In this document: in pieces, positions 42,152 through 51,507 of the stretch
Layout of the letters: the number at the start of each line of letters is the position of its first letter
How positions within the stretch are numbered: the first letter of the stretch is position 1
DNA from: Candidatus Binatia bacterium
Lineage (GTDB): Bacteria > Desulfobacterota > Binatia > UBA12015
Assembly: GCA_029243485.1 (NCBI GenBank)
Contig: JAQWRY010000086.1
Span: forward strand, 699,517 to 763,516
Reading direction: 5' to 3'
Length of the DNA stretch: 64,000 nucleotides
Position numbers and translations under genes: made by a program
Notes under the pieces: generated by a model
Databases searched by the model: none
Told to the model about the DNA's origin: nothing
Seen by the model: only the letters and a program-made list of their open reading frames with translations

Positions 42152-44422
42152 TCAGGCCTGACCTTCGTTGTACGACAGCAGTGCAGGCAGCACGACGAGG
42201 GCGGCGAGCAGGGCGGTGGCGATGACGACAGCCGAGACGAGCCCGAAACTCGCGATGCTCTTCCAGGGGGAGAGGAGCAGGAGCAAGAATCCGATGGCGA
42301 GAGCGACCGAGGTTCCGATGATCGCGCGCCCGGTTTCCGCGAGGGCGAGGCGCCCGGCTTCGGCACTCGACCGGCCGGCAGCCCTCCCACGGCGAAACGC
42401 GCCCAGGAAGTGAATCGCATCGTCGACGGCGATCCCGAGAACTACGGCCGCGACCATCGCGCTTCCCACGTCGAGGGGCACGCCGAGCGCCCCCATCGTC
42501 CCGAGGGTCACGAGGATCGGGAGGAGTGTGGGGACCATGGCGAGCGCACCGTCGCGGATCGACCGCAGGAAGCCCGAGACGACGGCGAAGATGATCAAGG
42601 CGGCGAGGCCGAAGCTCCGAAGCTGGGTCGTTCGGATTTCGTCGATCATGACCTGCACGACGGCGAGCGGTCCCGTGATGGTCATCGACCATCCCGCCGG
42701 AAGCTCTTGCGCAACGCGGGTCCGCACGTCTGCGAGAACGGCACGGAGGCGATCCTGCGGAAGCTTTGCGGCTTCGATGCTGATCCGCAGATCGCCCGTA
42801 TCCGGGCTTCGGAGGAGATCGATCACCCCGCGGTCTGCGTTGCGCAGAAGACGCCGCAGCGACGCCACGTGTTGCGCCGCGTCGCCTGCCGAGAGGTCCA
42901 GTTCCTCGCGATGTGCGATGCGATTCAAGCGGCGCATCGGGTCGAGGAGGGATCGGGATCGTCCGAGGCCGTCGAGTCCGTCGAGCGAGGTCTTGATCCG
43001 CGAGGTCGCGCGAAGCCCGGGCAGCAGGGTGTCGCTCTGGCCCGTTGGCGGCTCGATGGCGATCTCAAGGGTGTCGGGCTGGCGCAGTACGCGGGCCACG
43101 GTCTCGGACCAGCGGACGACCTGACTGTCCTCGCCGTAGAGGTCTTCGAAACTTGCGTCCACGTGGAGCGAACGGAGCCCGAGGAGGGACAGCAAGGCTG
43201 CCCCCGCCGCCACGGTCAGGATAGCGGCGGGGCGCTCATGGGAGAAGCGGGCGAGCGCATCGAGGCTCTTGTGCCATTTGCCGGCGAGCTCCGGAGCGAC
43301 GAGCCACTCCCGTGGGACGCGCAGGACGAGCAAGGGGAGGAGCGTGAAGGTCAGGACGAGTGCTGCGATCACCCCGAAACTCGCTAGGATCCCGAAGCGG
43401 GCGATGCTCTCGAGCGGGCTCGTCGCGAGAGAGGCAAAGCCGGCCGCCGTCGTGACCGTCGTCATGATGCAGGGGGGACCGACGTCCCGGCTGGCGGCGA
43501 GGATCGCGTCGGGAACCGGTCGTTCGTCGTAGGCGAGGATTCTCGCGACGAGATGGATCGCGTCGCAGACGCCCACGACGAGAAGGAGTGGCGCAAGCGC
43601 CTGCGTCAGGCTGTTCTGCGGCCAACCGAGCCATCCCATCAGGCCGAAGGTCCACGCGACCGCGATCCCGGTTGCGATGAGTGAGGCGGCGACGGCCGCG
43701 ACGGAGCGAAACGCGAAGTACAAGACGAGGCCGACCAGCGCGACCATGAAGGGAACGATGCGCGCCATGTTCCGCTCGAGTTCGTCGCCGGCGACGACGA
43801 ACTCTACGGGGCCTCCGACGAGATGAAAGACGAAGCCCGCGTCCTCGTGCGGCGCGAGCGCCCCTTTGAGTGCCGCGAGCGCGCTCCGATTGCTCGCGCT
43901 GTCGGAACTCTCCAGGTGCAGGAGGATTGCGCCTGAGCGTCCGTCTTCGGAGATCAATTGCCCGAGCCACAGCGGATCTTCGCGTGCGAGCCGCGTGAGG
44001 CGTTCCAGGTCGCGCGCCGGTTTGCCTTCAGGTGCGAGCCGGCGGGCCCGAGGCAGGCCGAGGATCTCGTTCACCACGAGCGGGCTCGTCGCCGGGCTGT
44101 CGACCCTCGTGATGCCGTCCGCGTTCGCGAGGGAGGAGGCGACGTCGTGGGCCATCGTGAGGGAGGCGATGTCGAGCGCCTGCTCGCACGGGGAGTCTTC
44201 GCACGTCCACACCGCGACGAGGGGGAGGCCGCCACCGAACCGTTCGACGAATCCGTCGAACTCGGCGACGGTCGGGTGGCCGTGTCCGAGGAAGGCGCGG
44301 TAGCCCACTTCGGTGGTCAGCCGTAATATGCCGGCAGTCAGTCCGAGCGTCGCGAGCAAGAGGAGGGAGGCCACGACGGCGGGGCGCCGCAAGGTCGCGG
44401 CGGCCAGGCGCGCGGCGATCAC
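42152..44422 (-). CDS. MMPL/RND-family exporter
   Basis: A 756-residue RND transporter with a twofold repeat: one N-terminal helix, a large periplasmic loop, five helices, then the same again. Helix regions such as AVAASLIATGIAVAWTFGLM and LLVVGVCDAIHLVARILAYD (with an acidic residue in the first half) and GIAVDDAIHFLGAFRRGRAA in the second are typical of the MMPL/HpnN class that moves hydrophobic lipids. Substrate unknown; hopanoid or lipid export is an inference. Its ATG overlaps the stop of miaE by four bases, so it is translated after miaE from one mRNA. Confidence 0.9.
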   Translation of the reverse strand: MIAARLAAATLRRPAVVASLLLLATLGLTAGILRLTTEVGYRAFLGHGHPTVAEFDGFVERFGGGLPLVAVWTCEDSPCEQALDIASLTMAHDVASSLANADGITRVDSPATSPLVVNEILGLPRARRLAPEGKPARDLERLTRLAREDPLWLGQLISEDGRSGAILLHLESSDSASNRSALAALKGALAPHEDAGFVFHLVGGPVEFVVAGDELERNMARIVPFMVALVGLVLYFAFRSVAAVAASLIATGIAVAWTFGLMGWLGWPQNSLTQALAPLLLVVGVCDAIHLVARILAYDERPVPDAILAASRDVGPPCIMTTVTTAAGFASLATSPLESIARFGILASFGVIAALVLTFTLLPLLVLRVPREWLVAPELAGKWHKSLDALARFSHERPAAILTVAAGAALLSLLGLRSLHVDASFEDLYGEDSQVVRWSETVARVLRQPDTLEIAIEPPTGQSDTLLPGLRATSRIKTSLDGLDGLGRSRSLLDPMRRLNRIAHREELDLSAGDAAQHVASLRRLLRNADRGVIDLLRSPDTGDLRISIEAAKLPQDRLRAVLADVRTRVAQELPAGWSMTITGPLAVVQVMIDEIRTTQLRSFGLAALIIFAVVSGFLRSIRDGALAMVPTLLPILVTLGTMGALGVPLDVGSAMVAAVVLGIAVDDAIHFLGAFRRGRAAGRSSAEAGRLALAETGRAIIGTSVALAIGFLLLLLSPWKSIASFGLVSAVVIATALLAALVVLPALLSYNEGQA

Positions 44423-44994
44423 GCGTGCATACGCGGCATCTCGGGGGACGCCGCGAGCACCTCCGCCTCGTATTCGGCCAGCTCGCGGAGTCGGCCCCGG
44501 ATCTCGATGTCGGGCTCGATCACTCGCGCCAGGTCCACGTAGGTCTGGTGGTGACGCGCTTCGCTCGCGAGAAGACCGGTGTACAGTTCCTTTAGGGCCG
44601 GCTCCTCGAGCGCGTCGGCCAGAAGCTTCATCCGCTCGCAGCTGCGCGCCTCGATCAGCGATAGGCAGAGGAGCACGTCCACCGCGCGTTCCGGCTCGTT
44701 CGGGCGGATCGCCTTCATCAGCTCACCGGCGTACGGACTCGGGAGCTGGCGATAGAACTTGATGCCGAGGCGGTCCAGGTGGCTGAGCACCAACTCGAAA
44801 TGCTCGAGCTCTTCACGAGCGAGCTGGGAAAGTGGCTCGAGGAGCGCTCGACGCTCGGGGTAGCGGAAGAGCAAGCTCACCGCGGTCGAGGCCGCCTTCT
44901 TCTCGCAATGCGCGTGGTCGATCAGGACTTCGTCCAGACCGACCAGCGCACGCGAGATCCAACCGGGATCGGTTGGTTTTGCTAGATTGAGCAC
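44419..44994 (-). CDS. miaE: tRNA 2-methylthio-N6-isopentenyladenosine hydroxylase MiaE
   Basis: A 191-residue four-helix di-iron protein, standard length for MiaE. Conserved segments are the start LVGLDEVLIDHAHCEKKAAS, the ligand helix AREELEHFELVLSHL (E62-x2-H65), SLIEARSCERMKLLAD and SEARHHQTYVDLARV. It hydroxylates the isopentenyl group of the modified A37 in tRNA using oxygen. Substrate supply needs MiaA and MiaB, which are not in the window. It leads a two-gene unit with the MMPL exporter through an ATGA overlap, an unexpected pairing. Confidence 0.9.
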   Translation of the reverse strand: MLNLAKPTDPGWISRALVGLDEVLIDHAHCEKKAASTAVSLLFRYPERRALLEPLSQLAREELEHFELVLSHLDRLGIKFYRQLPSPYAGELMKAIRPNEPERAVDVLLCLSLIEARSCERMKLLADALEEPALKELYTGLLASEARHHQTYVDLARVIEPDIEIRGRLRELAEYEAEVLAASPEMPRMHA

Positions 44995-45027
44995 AGGAGG
45001 GACGAGGTTCGTCCCGCTCCGTTTGTC

Positions 45028-45738
45028 CTACGGGTGTCCGGGCGGCTTCTGCGCGGCGGGTGCGCCTTCGGCGATCTCGATGAGCTCGACGTCGAAGACG
45101 AGAGTCGCACCCGGCTTGATCTTGGGCGGAGCGCCACGATCGCCGTACGCGATTTCAGACGGGCAGATTAGCTGAGCGGTGCCGCCCTTCTTCATCTTCT
45201 GAACGCCTTCCGTCCAGCACGGGATGACGCCGTTGAGAGGGAACGTTGCCGGCTCACCGCGGTCCTTCGAGGAGTCGAAGACCGTGCCGTCCATCAGCGT
45301 ACCGTGGTAGTGCACCGTCACGCGGTCGGTGGCCTTCGGCGAGGGACCTTCGCCCGCCTTGGTCTCTTTGTAGATCAGGCCGGATTCCGTTTTGACCGCC
45401 CCGTCCGCCTTCTCGGCCTTCGCGAGGAAGTCCTTGCTGGCGCCCTTCTCCTTGGCGGCCGCCGCACCCTGGCGGCTCTGAGCGAGCTCCTGGAACTTGG
45501 CCCGCTGCGCGTCCACGTCGATCTTCGGCTCTTTTCCTAGAGCGCCGTCGGACACGCCCATCTGGACGACCGCGACCTCGTCCGGAGAGAGATCGAAGGC
45601 AGCGAGACTTCCCGAAAGAGCCACGCCAAGAGCGTAGAGAGTCTTCTGGTCGTCGGTTTCGAGCTTTGGTCCCTCCGCGCGGGCGATACCCGCGGGTAGG
45701 ATGGCCGCCACTGCGGCGGCGATGATGAGCTTGCGCAC
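45028..45738 (-). CDS. Periplasmic FKBP-type peptidyl-prolyl isomerase
   Basis: A 236-residue protein: a signal peptide (RKLIIAAAVAAILPAGIARA), an N-terminal FKBP-N dimerisation region (QKTLYALGVALSGSLAAF), then a C-terminal FKBP domain with VTVHYHGTLMDGTVFDSS, FPLNGVIPCWTEGVQKMKKG and LICPSEIAYGDRGAPPKIKP. This is the layout of FkpA/Mip-type isomerases that fold periplasmic proteins. The GTG start at 45738 is the first residue of the signal peptide and has AAAGGAA before it. A longer frame to 45837 lacks a ribosome site. It ends 33 bases before miaE on the same strand. Confidence 0.9.
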   Translation of the reverse strand: MRKLIIAAAVAAILPAGIARAEGPKLETDDQKTLYALGVALSGSLAAFDLSPDEVAVVQMGVSDGALGKEPKIDVDAQRAKFQELAQSRQGAAAAKEKGASKDFLAKAEKADGAVKTESGLIYKETKAGEGPSPKATDRVTVHYHGTLMDGTVFDSSKDRGEPATFPLNGVIPCWTEGVQKMKKGGTAQLICPSEIAYGDRGAPPKIKPGATLVFDVELIEIAEGAPAAQKPPGHP

Positions 45739-45846
45739 GTTTGTCGTTCCTTTCTCTGGCACTCGTGAGATGGGATCTTGCGGAGAGCCAACCTGTGGTG
45801 ATCCAGAATTGGTGCCATTTTGGCCGGGTTCCCGCAATGCGGGCTC

Positions 45847-46644
45847 TCAGCGCCCCTTGAAGTGGGGTTCGCGCTTGTTTTTCAGGGCGTCGAGGGCTTC
45901 GAGGTGGTCCTCCGTCCTGAAGGTGACGATCTCGAGCGCGGTCGAGGTGTCGAAAGCCGTATTGACGGCGTCCTTTACGAGTTTGTTCATCGCGAGCTTG
46001 GTGAAGCGCACGGCGAGGGGGGCGCCCGCGGCGAGTCGCTCGGCGAACGCCAGAGCCTCGTCCGCGATGCGGTCGTGCGGCGTCACGAAGTTTACGAGAC
46101 CGATCCGCTCCGCCTCGGCAGCGGGCACGGCATCTCCGGTCATCAAGTACTGCTTTGCGCGCGCCGGCCCGATCAGGAGGGGCCAGATGGCAACGCCGCC
46201 GTCGCCGGCGACGATGCCGACGCGGACGTGGGGGTCTGCGAAGACAGCTTTGTCGGACGCGAAGATCACATCGCAGAGCAGGGCGAGCGATGCACCGAGT
46301 CCCACTGCGGGACCGTCGACCGCCGCGACGATCGGCAGCTCGACCTCGAGGAGGTCCCAGATCATCTGCTTTCCGTCGCGGCGAACCTCCTCGAGGACTT
46401 CCGGCTTTTGAAGCTCGGGGAACCAGTTGAAGTCGCCTCCGGCCGAGAACGCGCGGCCGTTGCCCGTCAGCAGGATCGCGCGGGCATCGTCCTCGCGCTT
46501 CAGTTCGCGGAAGAGCAGCGCCATCTCTCGGTGCAGGACGGCATCGACCGCGTTGAGCGGGCTCGTGGGGTGCGCGATGCGGACGCGGAGGACATCGCGG
46601 ATGCGTTCGACCTGGATCGTCTCGAAATCGTACGTCGTGGGCAT
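45847..46644 (-). CDS. Enoyl-CoA hydratase/isomerase family protein
   Basis: A 265-residue crotonase-fold protein: VRIAHPTSPLNAVDAVLHRE, the oxyanion block ILLTGNGRAFSAGGDFNWFP, and AAVDGPAVGLGASLALLCDV followed by FADPHVRVGIVAGDGGVAIW. In the last segment the second catalytic Glu of typical hydratases is replaced (VAGDGG has Asp), so isomerase or other crotonase activity is possible. Acts on acyl-CoA in the cytosol. It is divergent from the metallophosphoesterase with 61 bases between starts. A weak hairpin lies just after its stop (45831-45843). Confidence 0.9.
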   Translation of the reverse strand: MPTTYDFETIQVERIRDVLRVRIAHPTSPLNAVDAVLHREMALLFRELKREDDARAILLTGNGRAFSAGGDFNWFPELQKPEVLEEVRRDGKQMIWDLLEVELPIVAAVDGPAVGLGASLALLCDVIFASDKAVFADPHVRVGIVAGDGGVAIWPLLIGPARAKQYLMTGDAVPAAEAERIGLVNFVTPHDRIADEALAFAERLAAGAPLAVRFTKLAMNKLVKDAVNTAFDTSTALEIVTFRTEDHLEALDALKNKREPHFKGR

Positions 46645-46705
46645 GGGGAGGTTCTATCAGCCCTGGGTCGGAACCCCACTTGCGCGAGTGGGGCCGGGGG
46701 GCTTC

Positions 46706-47992
46706 ATGGGAGGGGTGTCCGGTCTCGACACCGCCTTGTACGCCGCAGCGCTGGCGACCCTCGTCGGCGTGCCGCTCTACGCTCGTGCGGTGCGGGGGCG
46801 GCAGTACTCGATCTTCGGATTCGTGATCCTCGTGATCTCGCTTCCCGGAGTGCTCGTCTTGCACGGGCGGCTCGTCGCGTCGTTCCCGTCCTTCGCGGCG
46901 GCCGTCACTCTGGCGTTCTTGTACGGGATGATCGCCACTGGTGGTCACCTAGGGGGCCTCGTCCGACCTCGTCTCCGGCCGACTCCGTTTCGGGTTCTGG
47001 TGAGCATCCCCGGGATGGCGTTCGTGGCGTTTGGTGCGCTGTCGGGGGTTTGGCTTCTGTTGTTGTGGCCGATCCGCGCCGGGCTCGAGTACTTCGGGGC
47101 TACGTCGGTCGCTTCGGCGTTGGAGTGGCTCGACCTCGTGCCCGTTGCGATCGTCATCTTGTCGGTGGTGACCTCGATGCGGCTCGTCGACGAGGTCGTT
47201 CGGTTCAGCATCGCCGAGGACGGCCCGGAGGAGTTCACCCGAATGCCGGTCGAACGGTACAGGCGCCGCACGCCCGCTCCGCTTCCGGAGCGCCCGCTGC
47301 GGATCGTTCAGGTGACGGATCCGCACCTCGGGCCGTGGCAGCCGGTTCGCAAGCTGCGTCGCAGCATCGAGCGACTCATCGCGATGGAGCCCGACCTCGT
47401 TCTCCTGACCGGCGACTTTCTCACGATGGAGGGGATGGGGACGCCGGGCGCGCTTGCCGAAGCGTTGGAGCCGCTGCAGGCGCTCTCGGGCCGTTGCTAT
47501 GCGGTGTTCGGAAACCACGACCACGAGTCGCCCGAAGAAGTCCGGGACGGCCTCGAGGCTGCGGGGGTCCGTCTGCTGATGGATGAAGAGGCGATCGTGG
47601 AGACGCCAGTCGGGCCCGCGCAGATCGTCGGTGCCGACTATCGTCGCCGCGAGAGGCGGGAGCACCTCGCGGCGGTCCTGGAGCGGTATCCGCGCCGGGA
47701 AGGACACGTTCGACTCCTGCTGCTGCATGACCCCAGCGCGTTCAAGCACGTCCCCAAAGGCGCAGCCGATCTCACGCTGTCCGGCCATACGCACGGTGGG
47801 CAGCTGGGGACGGTGAGCTTCGGGTTCGATTGGACCGTGCTGAAGCGGACTCCGTGGCCGGATCACGGGTTGTTCGGGCATGGAGCGAACCGGCTGTACG
47901 TCCACCGGGGCACGGGCTTCTACGGGTTCCCGTTGCGGATCGGGGTGCCCGGGGAGGCGTCCCGGCTCGAAGTGTCGCTGGTGAAGGGCTAA
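46706..47992 (+). CDS. Membrane-bound metallophosphoesterase
   Basis: A 428-residue protein with about five N-terminal helices (to residue 165) and a soluble calcineurin-like domain. The metal motifs are in order: VTDPHLGP, LTGDFLTMEG, VFGNHDHES, LLHDPSAF and LSGHTHGGQLG. This is the YkuE/LpxH-like class; the substrate may be a phospholipid or nucleotide at the inner membrane. I chose the ATG at 46706 as the start of the first helix; upstream in-frame sequence runs antisense through the hydratase gene. Its last four bases overlap the convergent GH13-like gene. Confidence 0.85.
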   Translation: MGGVSGLDTALYAAALATLVGVPLYARAVRGRQYSIFGFVILVISLPGVLVLHGRLVASFPSFAAAVTLAFLYGMIATGGHLGGLVRPRLRPTPFRVLVSIPGMAFVAFGALSGVWLLLLWPIRAGLEYFGATSVASALEWLDLVPVAIVILSVVTSMRLVDEVVRFSIAEDGPEEFTRMPVERYRRRTPAPLPERPLRIVQVTDPHLGPWQPVRKLRRSIERLIAMEPDLVLLTGDFLTMEGMGTPGALAEALEPLQALSGRCYAVFGNHDHESPEEVRDGLEAAGVRLLMDEEAIVETPVGPAQIVGADYRRRERREHLAAVLERYPRREGHVRLLLLHDPSAFKHVPKGAADLTLSGHTHGGQLGTVSFGFDWTVLKRTPWPDHGLFGHGANRLYVHRGTGFYGFPLRIGVPGEASRLEVSLVKG

Positions 47993-49092
47993 CGCCCGGT
48001 CGCGCGCCGTTGGCCGAGGCCCCCGAGGGTGCGGGACTGCGGCGTATCCGCGCGCGCGATCAGAACGCCGCATCCCGGTAGCGAGATCTCGCCGCCGGCG
48101 AGCCTCTTTCCTTCTTCGGGACCGACTCCGAGGAGGACGGTCCAACTGAAGCCTGTCGGCAGGTGGGCCTTGCGGGATCGTCGACCGAGATTCAGAAGTA
48201 CGACGAGCCGTTCGGCCTCGAATTCCCGGAGGTACCCGAGCACGGACTTCTCTTGTGCGATTCGCCGGAAGTCCCCGCTGTTAAGCGCAGCTTCGCGACG
48301 GCGGAGATCGATGAGTCGCCTATACCATGCGCGCCGTGCGGCGTTCGCGGGTAACCCCGTCTCCTCCCCGAGCTCGATGCAGGGGGTCCCCCGCAACGTG
48401 AGGTGCAGGGCCGCCGAGCACGCGAGCGAATCCTCGACGGAGAGCCCGACCGCGAACGGGCCCCGTTTGGGCACGCCCATCGCGTACCCGGGCCAATGCG
48501 TGACGGGAAGGGCGGCCTGGGCCGTCTCGATCGCCTGCCCGAAGGTCGCGGCGCGCCAGGGCTGCCTTGTGAGGACGGTCTCGATGACGAGGTCCGGGCC
48601 GTGGGGAGGGGGGCCCGCTAGATCGGTCGCACGGCGGGCGATCAGCACCCGATCCTCGAACTCCGCGACGACGCGGCGCAGGGCTTCGGGCGGATCGGGC
48701 GGCTGCGCGTGTCGCTCGTTCGGCGCGCCGTAGAGGCGGGTCAGCTTCGCGCGGGGTGCGGGGCGCCGGGGGGGCAGGTCGAACGCGATCCCGGCCGCGC
48801 CTCGTTCGAGCCACGCCCTCGCCTCGGTGGCGGCCTGCCTTGCGTCTTCCGCGTCGCTCCCGGAGAACTCGATCACGACGCGGAGATTGGCGTCGCGAGC
48901 GACGTCGAAGATTCGTCCGTCAGTTGGAAGTCCGGCCGATCGCACGAGAACGCCGTCGGTCCCCAGGCCGCCGTCGCCCTGGCCGAGGCTGGGCAGGAAC
49001 ACTTTGGGATCGGCGCTCGGCGTGTCGGCGAGACGTCCGAGGACGCCCTCCTGCCACCACGCTCTGGAGTCCGCGTCGGTCACGGGTTCCAT
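47989..49092 (-). CDS. Shrunken GH13 (alpha-amylase superfamily)-like protein
   Basis: A 367-residue protein that begins like the oligo-1,6-glucosidase group (RAWWQEGVLGRLADTPSADP, compare WWkxavIYQIYPRSF) and ends with their C-terminal fold (LRRREAALNSGDFRRI, RLVVLLNLGRRSRKAHLP). Active GH13 enzymes of this kind are about 530 residues. The barrel is much shortened, FDLPPRRPAP is the only nucleophile-like tract, and the usual R-x-D, E and HD catalytic residues are not recognisable. It may be a non-catalytic relative, or a partly deleted gene that stays open. Trehalose or alpha-glucan metabolism cannot be claimed. Confidence 0.55.
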   Translation of the reverse strand: MEPVTDADSRAWWQEGVLGRLADTPSADPKVFLPSLGQGDGGLGTDGVLVRSAGLPTDGRIFDVARDANLRVVIEFSGSDAEDARQAATEARAWLERGAAGIAFDLPPRRPAPRAKLTRLYGAPNERHAQPPDPPEALRRVVAEFEDRVLIARRATDLAGPPPHGPDLVIETVLTRQPWRAATFGQAIETAQAALPVTHWPGYAMGVPKRGPFAVGLSVEDSLACSAALHLTLRGTPCIELGEETGLPANAARRAWYRRLIDLRRREAALNSGDFRRIAQEKSVLGYLREFEAERLVVLLNLGRRSRKAHLPTGFSWTVLLGVGPEEGKRLAGGEISLPGCGVLIARADTPQSRTLGGLGQRRATGR

Positions 49093-49151
49093 CGTTGCGA
49101 CTCCACCGGGCCGCTGGTGCCATCCCTGGTTCGATGCACTAGGGTTCGACC

Positions 49152-49274
49152 ATGTCGCACACCGCTCCCGAGATTCGCGCTCGCTTGGATCACCCGGTGA
49201 TCGACAGTCTGGAGAAGGAGGGGGATGTGGCCGCCGCTGATCTTGCGGCCCGCATACGCGAGGCCTGGGACTGA
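49152..49274 (+). pseudogene. Amidohydrolase N-terminal stub
   Basis: Forty codons from an ATG read MSHTAPEIRARLDHPVIDS then LEKEGDVAAADLAARIREAW and a TGA. The DHPVIDxD start is typical of ACMSD-like metal-dependent amidohydrolases, which run to 350-400 residues and continue with D-G-H. Here the frame leaves the family after S19. A deletion remnant is likely; the second half is unassigned. Confidence 0.4.
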
Positions 49275-49314
49275 GCGCCGTCTATTCGGCCTCGGAGAAG
49301 TAGCGGAGTGTTGC

Positions 49315-50889
49315 TCACAACCATCCGATCTTCACGGTCGGGGGCAATCGTCCGCAGATGACGCCCGTCGATGGCGTCGAGCGTCCGACAAACTCGGTGA
49401 TCGGAGTCACGTCTGCGAAGAGCGCATTCTGCTGGGCGGAACGGAAGCTCGGGTACAGAATGAGTGTGCTTCCATGACGGGCACGGAGCTCGTCGAGGGT
49501 GTCCTCACCCGCCAGCGGCTCGATCAGCTTGAGCTTGAACCCTGCCTTGCGGAGTTTCGGGATCTCGAGGCCGAGTCGTCGGTCGATGAGGAGCAAGTGC
49601 CAGGGTTTGGCGTTCTCGTGCACCCACGCCGTCGCGAGGTTCCGAGGCTCCTGGTTCGACTCGTGGGCCTTCGCGATGTTCGCCCACGGGAGTGACGCGA
49701 GAACAATGAGACTCGCGACTACCGCGACGGCGACCGCTGCGAGTTGCGGGCGTTCTCGGAAGCTCTCGGTCTGCGCGACCCGGGTGCGGAGGGCCTGGAC
49801 TAGGAAGCAGAAGCCGATCGCGGCGCCGAGCCCGATGAAGAGGTGCAACGATAGGACGTTCCGCGCGAAGAAGGTCTTCTGGTCCGACATGTAGGCCAGG
49901 AAGAGGATGGGGAAGGAGAAGACGACGACGCCGGCCTTCCAATCCTGAACGAGAATTCGGAGCAGCCCGATCAGGGACAGCGCGATGACGAGCCCGCCGA
50001 AGCTCTCGTGCAGGACCGAATAGTACTCGCGGAACATCGGCCAGCCGGGCTCGAACGTGTGCTTGCTGAGGTCGGCGTGGCCATAGGCGTAGTGGTACGC
50101 CTCCGCGCCAACGTCCCGCACGAACGCGTGGACATCGAGCAGCGCGTACGGCGTGATCGCGAGGAAAGTCAGGATCGCGACGCCCACGACGAGGAAGCTA
50201 TGCGAGAGCCACCGGTCGCGGTGGTACAGGACGAAGTACAGGCACGCCGGAATCAGGATCAGGAACAAGTTGTACTTGGTCGCGATCGTGAGGCCCGCGA
50301 GCGCGCCGACCAGGAGCGCCTTCCGTTGCGACTTCACGCCATCGCGGGCGCACAGCGGGTAGGCAATCGTCGCGAGGATTGCGAATCCGCCCAACACGTT
50401 CGTGTTCATGTAGGACCACGAATAGAGCAAGTAGGAACTCGACGCGGTTATGAAGAGCGGCGCCAGGAAGAGCGTTGCCGGGATCCCCGACAAGCGCCGC
50501 GCGAGCACCCCGGCGAGGACCATCGCCAGTACGGAGACGAGCGCGTACATGTTCTTGGCGACCTGGATCGCCTCTGGCACTGGAAACGTCGTGCAGACCT
50601 TGGTGCCCAGTTCTTCGAGCTCCTCGACTTCCAGGTTTGCGGAGGCGCGAACGAATCCGAGGGCCAGGCCCGCCGTCATGAAGTAGACGTGCGCGCCGGG
50701 CTTGGTGAACCGGTGTGGGTTCAGGTCACCGGTCTGCAGAATCTTGTTCGCCCGCGTCACCCACAGCATCTCGTCGCCATGGCGGCAGTACGGAAGCGAC
50801 TCCTCGATCAGGCGGAACCGCGCCGACAGAGACACGAGCGCGATCACCAGAAGAAGCACGGCGGAGATGCGGTCGGCCGTCGAGTTCAT
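49315..50889 (-). CDS. GT39/PMT-like polytopic membrane protein
   Basis: A 524-residue protein with ten or more hydrophobic helices. The first loop, CRHGDEMLWVTRANKILQTG followed by LNPHRFTKPGAHVYFM, has the acidic pair near helix one and the K-P-G tract seen in GT-C glycosyltransferases of the PMT/ArnT kind. The C-terminal region from about residue 425 is soluble and should face the periplasm. Sugar donor and acceptor are unknown. I chose the ATG at 50889 (MNSTADRISAVLLLV), since the upstream extension is Pro-rich. Similar in layout to the protein at 38729 but not obviously a close copy. Confidence 0.7.
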   Translation of the reverse strand: MNSTADRISAVLLLVIALVSLSARFRLIEESLPYCRHGDEMLWVTRANKILQTGDLNPHRFTKPGAHVYFMTAGLALGFVRASANLEVEELEELGTKVCTTFPVPEAIQVAKNMYALVSVLAMVLAGVLARRLSGIPATLFLAPLFITASSSYLLYSWSYMNTNVLGGFAILATIAYPLCARDGVKSQRKALLVGALAGLTIATKYNLFLILIPACLYFVLYHRDRWLSHSFLVVGVAILTFLAITPYALLDVHAFVRDVGAEAYHYAYGHADLSKHTFEPGWPMFREYYSVLHESFGGLVIALSLIGLLRILVQDWKAGVVVFSFPILFLAYMSDQKTFFARNVLSLHLFIGLGAAIGFCFLVQALRTRVAQTESFRERPQLAAVAVAVVASLIVLASLPWANIAKAHESNQEPRNLATAWVHENAKPWHLLLIDRRLGLEIPKLRKAGFKLKLIEPLAGEDTLDELRARHGSTLILYPSFRSAQQNALFADVTPITEFVGRSTPSTGVICGRLPPTVKIGWL

Positions 50890-51099
50890 GGTTGGCGTCG
50901 GCCCTGGTCGGGGCCCGCACAAAGTGGGCTCGTGTTCCTCACGCCAGGGTCGCGTCTAGCATGAACGGCAGGCGATGGAATGTCGGGAGGGGTCGTGACA
51001 TTCGACGACGCGGAAAGAGGCACCGACGAATGCGGCGACGAACGAACGATCCAAGCAGCGGGCGGGCCGGCCTCGCGGCGCTACTGGCGCTGGTGCTCC

Positions 51100-51440
51100 T
51101 TGTGGGACCAGGTGCTCTCGGCGTGGAAGGAGATCGAGCGTCTCGGCTTCGACAGCGCGTGGCTGAATGATCATCTGCTCGCGGCGCTCGCCGCTGAGAC
51201 GGAGCGGAGAGGCTCGAAGAATCGCTCCAGGTCATCACGAAGCTCTGGTCGGGCGAGCCCGCGACGTTCGAAGGGAAGTACTACACGCCGAAGGATGCGC
51301 CTCTGGCTCCGCAACCGGTGCGGAAGCCGCATCCGCCGATCCTAATCGGGGGACAAGGGAAGAAGTGGATCGTTCCTCTCGTCGGCCGCTACGCGGATCG
51401 CTGGACCGCCAACCCGCCCGTCGAGTCTCAAGGTCCACCG
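51100..51440 (+). pseudogene. Deleted LLM-class oxidoreductase
   Basis: Two in-order fragments in different frames: LWDQVLSAWKEIERLGFDSA and WLNDHLLAA (51100-51186), then EESLQVITKLWSGEPATFEG and APLAPQPVRKPHPPILIGGQ followed by GRYADRW (51210-51410). Both are conserved parts of luciferase-like F420 oxidoreductases, but about 110 residues between them and the C-terminus are missing. The gene cannot make a working enzyme. The rest of 50890-51507 shows nothing else. Confidence 0.65.
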
Positions 51441-51507
51441 GGCGCACCGGTTGCTTGCAACGCATGGATGCCGAGCGCTGTAGCTGCGGGGTGGGCGACC
51501 GGGGTCG

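Noticed and set aside
45831..45843. Hairpin CCCGC-AAT-GCGGG after the enoyl-CoA hydratase
   Set aside because: Only five base pairs and no T-tract on the gene's strand; mentioned in the gene entry but not called as a terminator.
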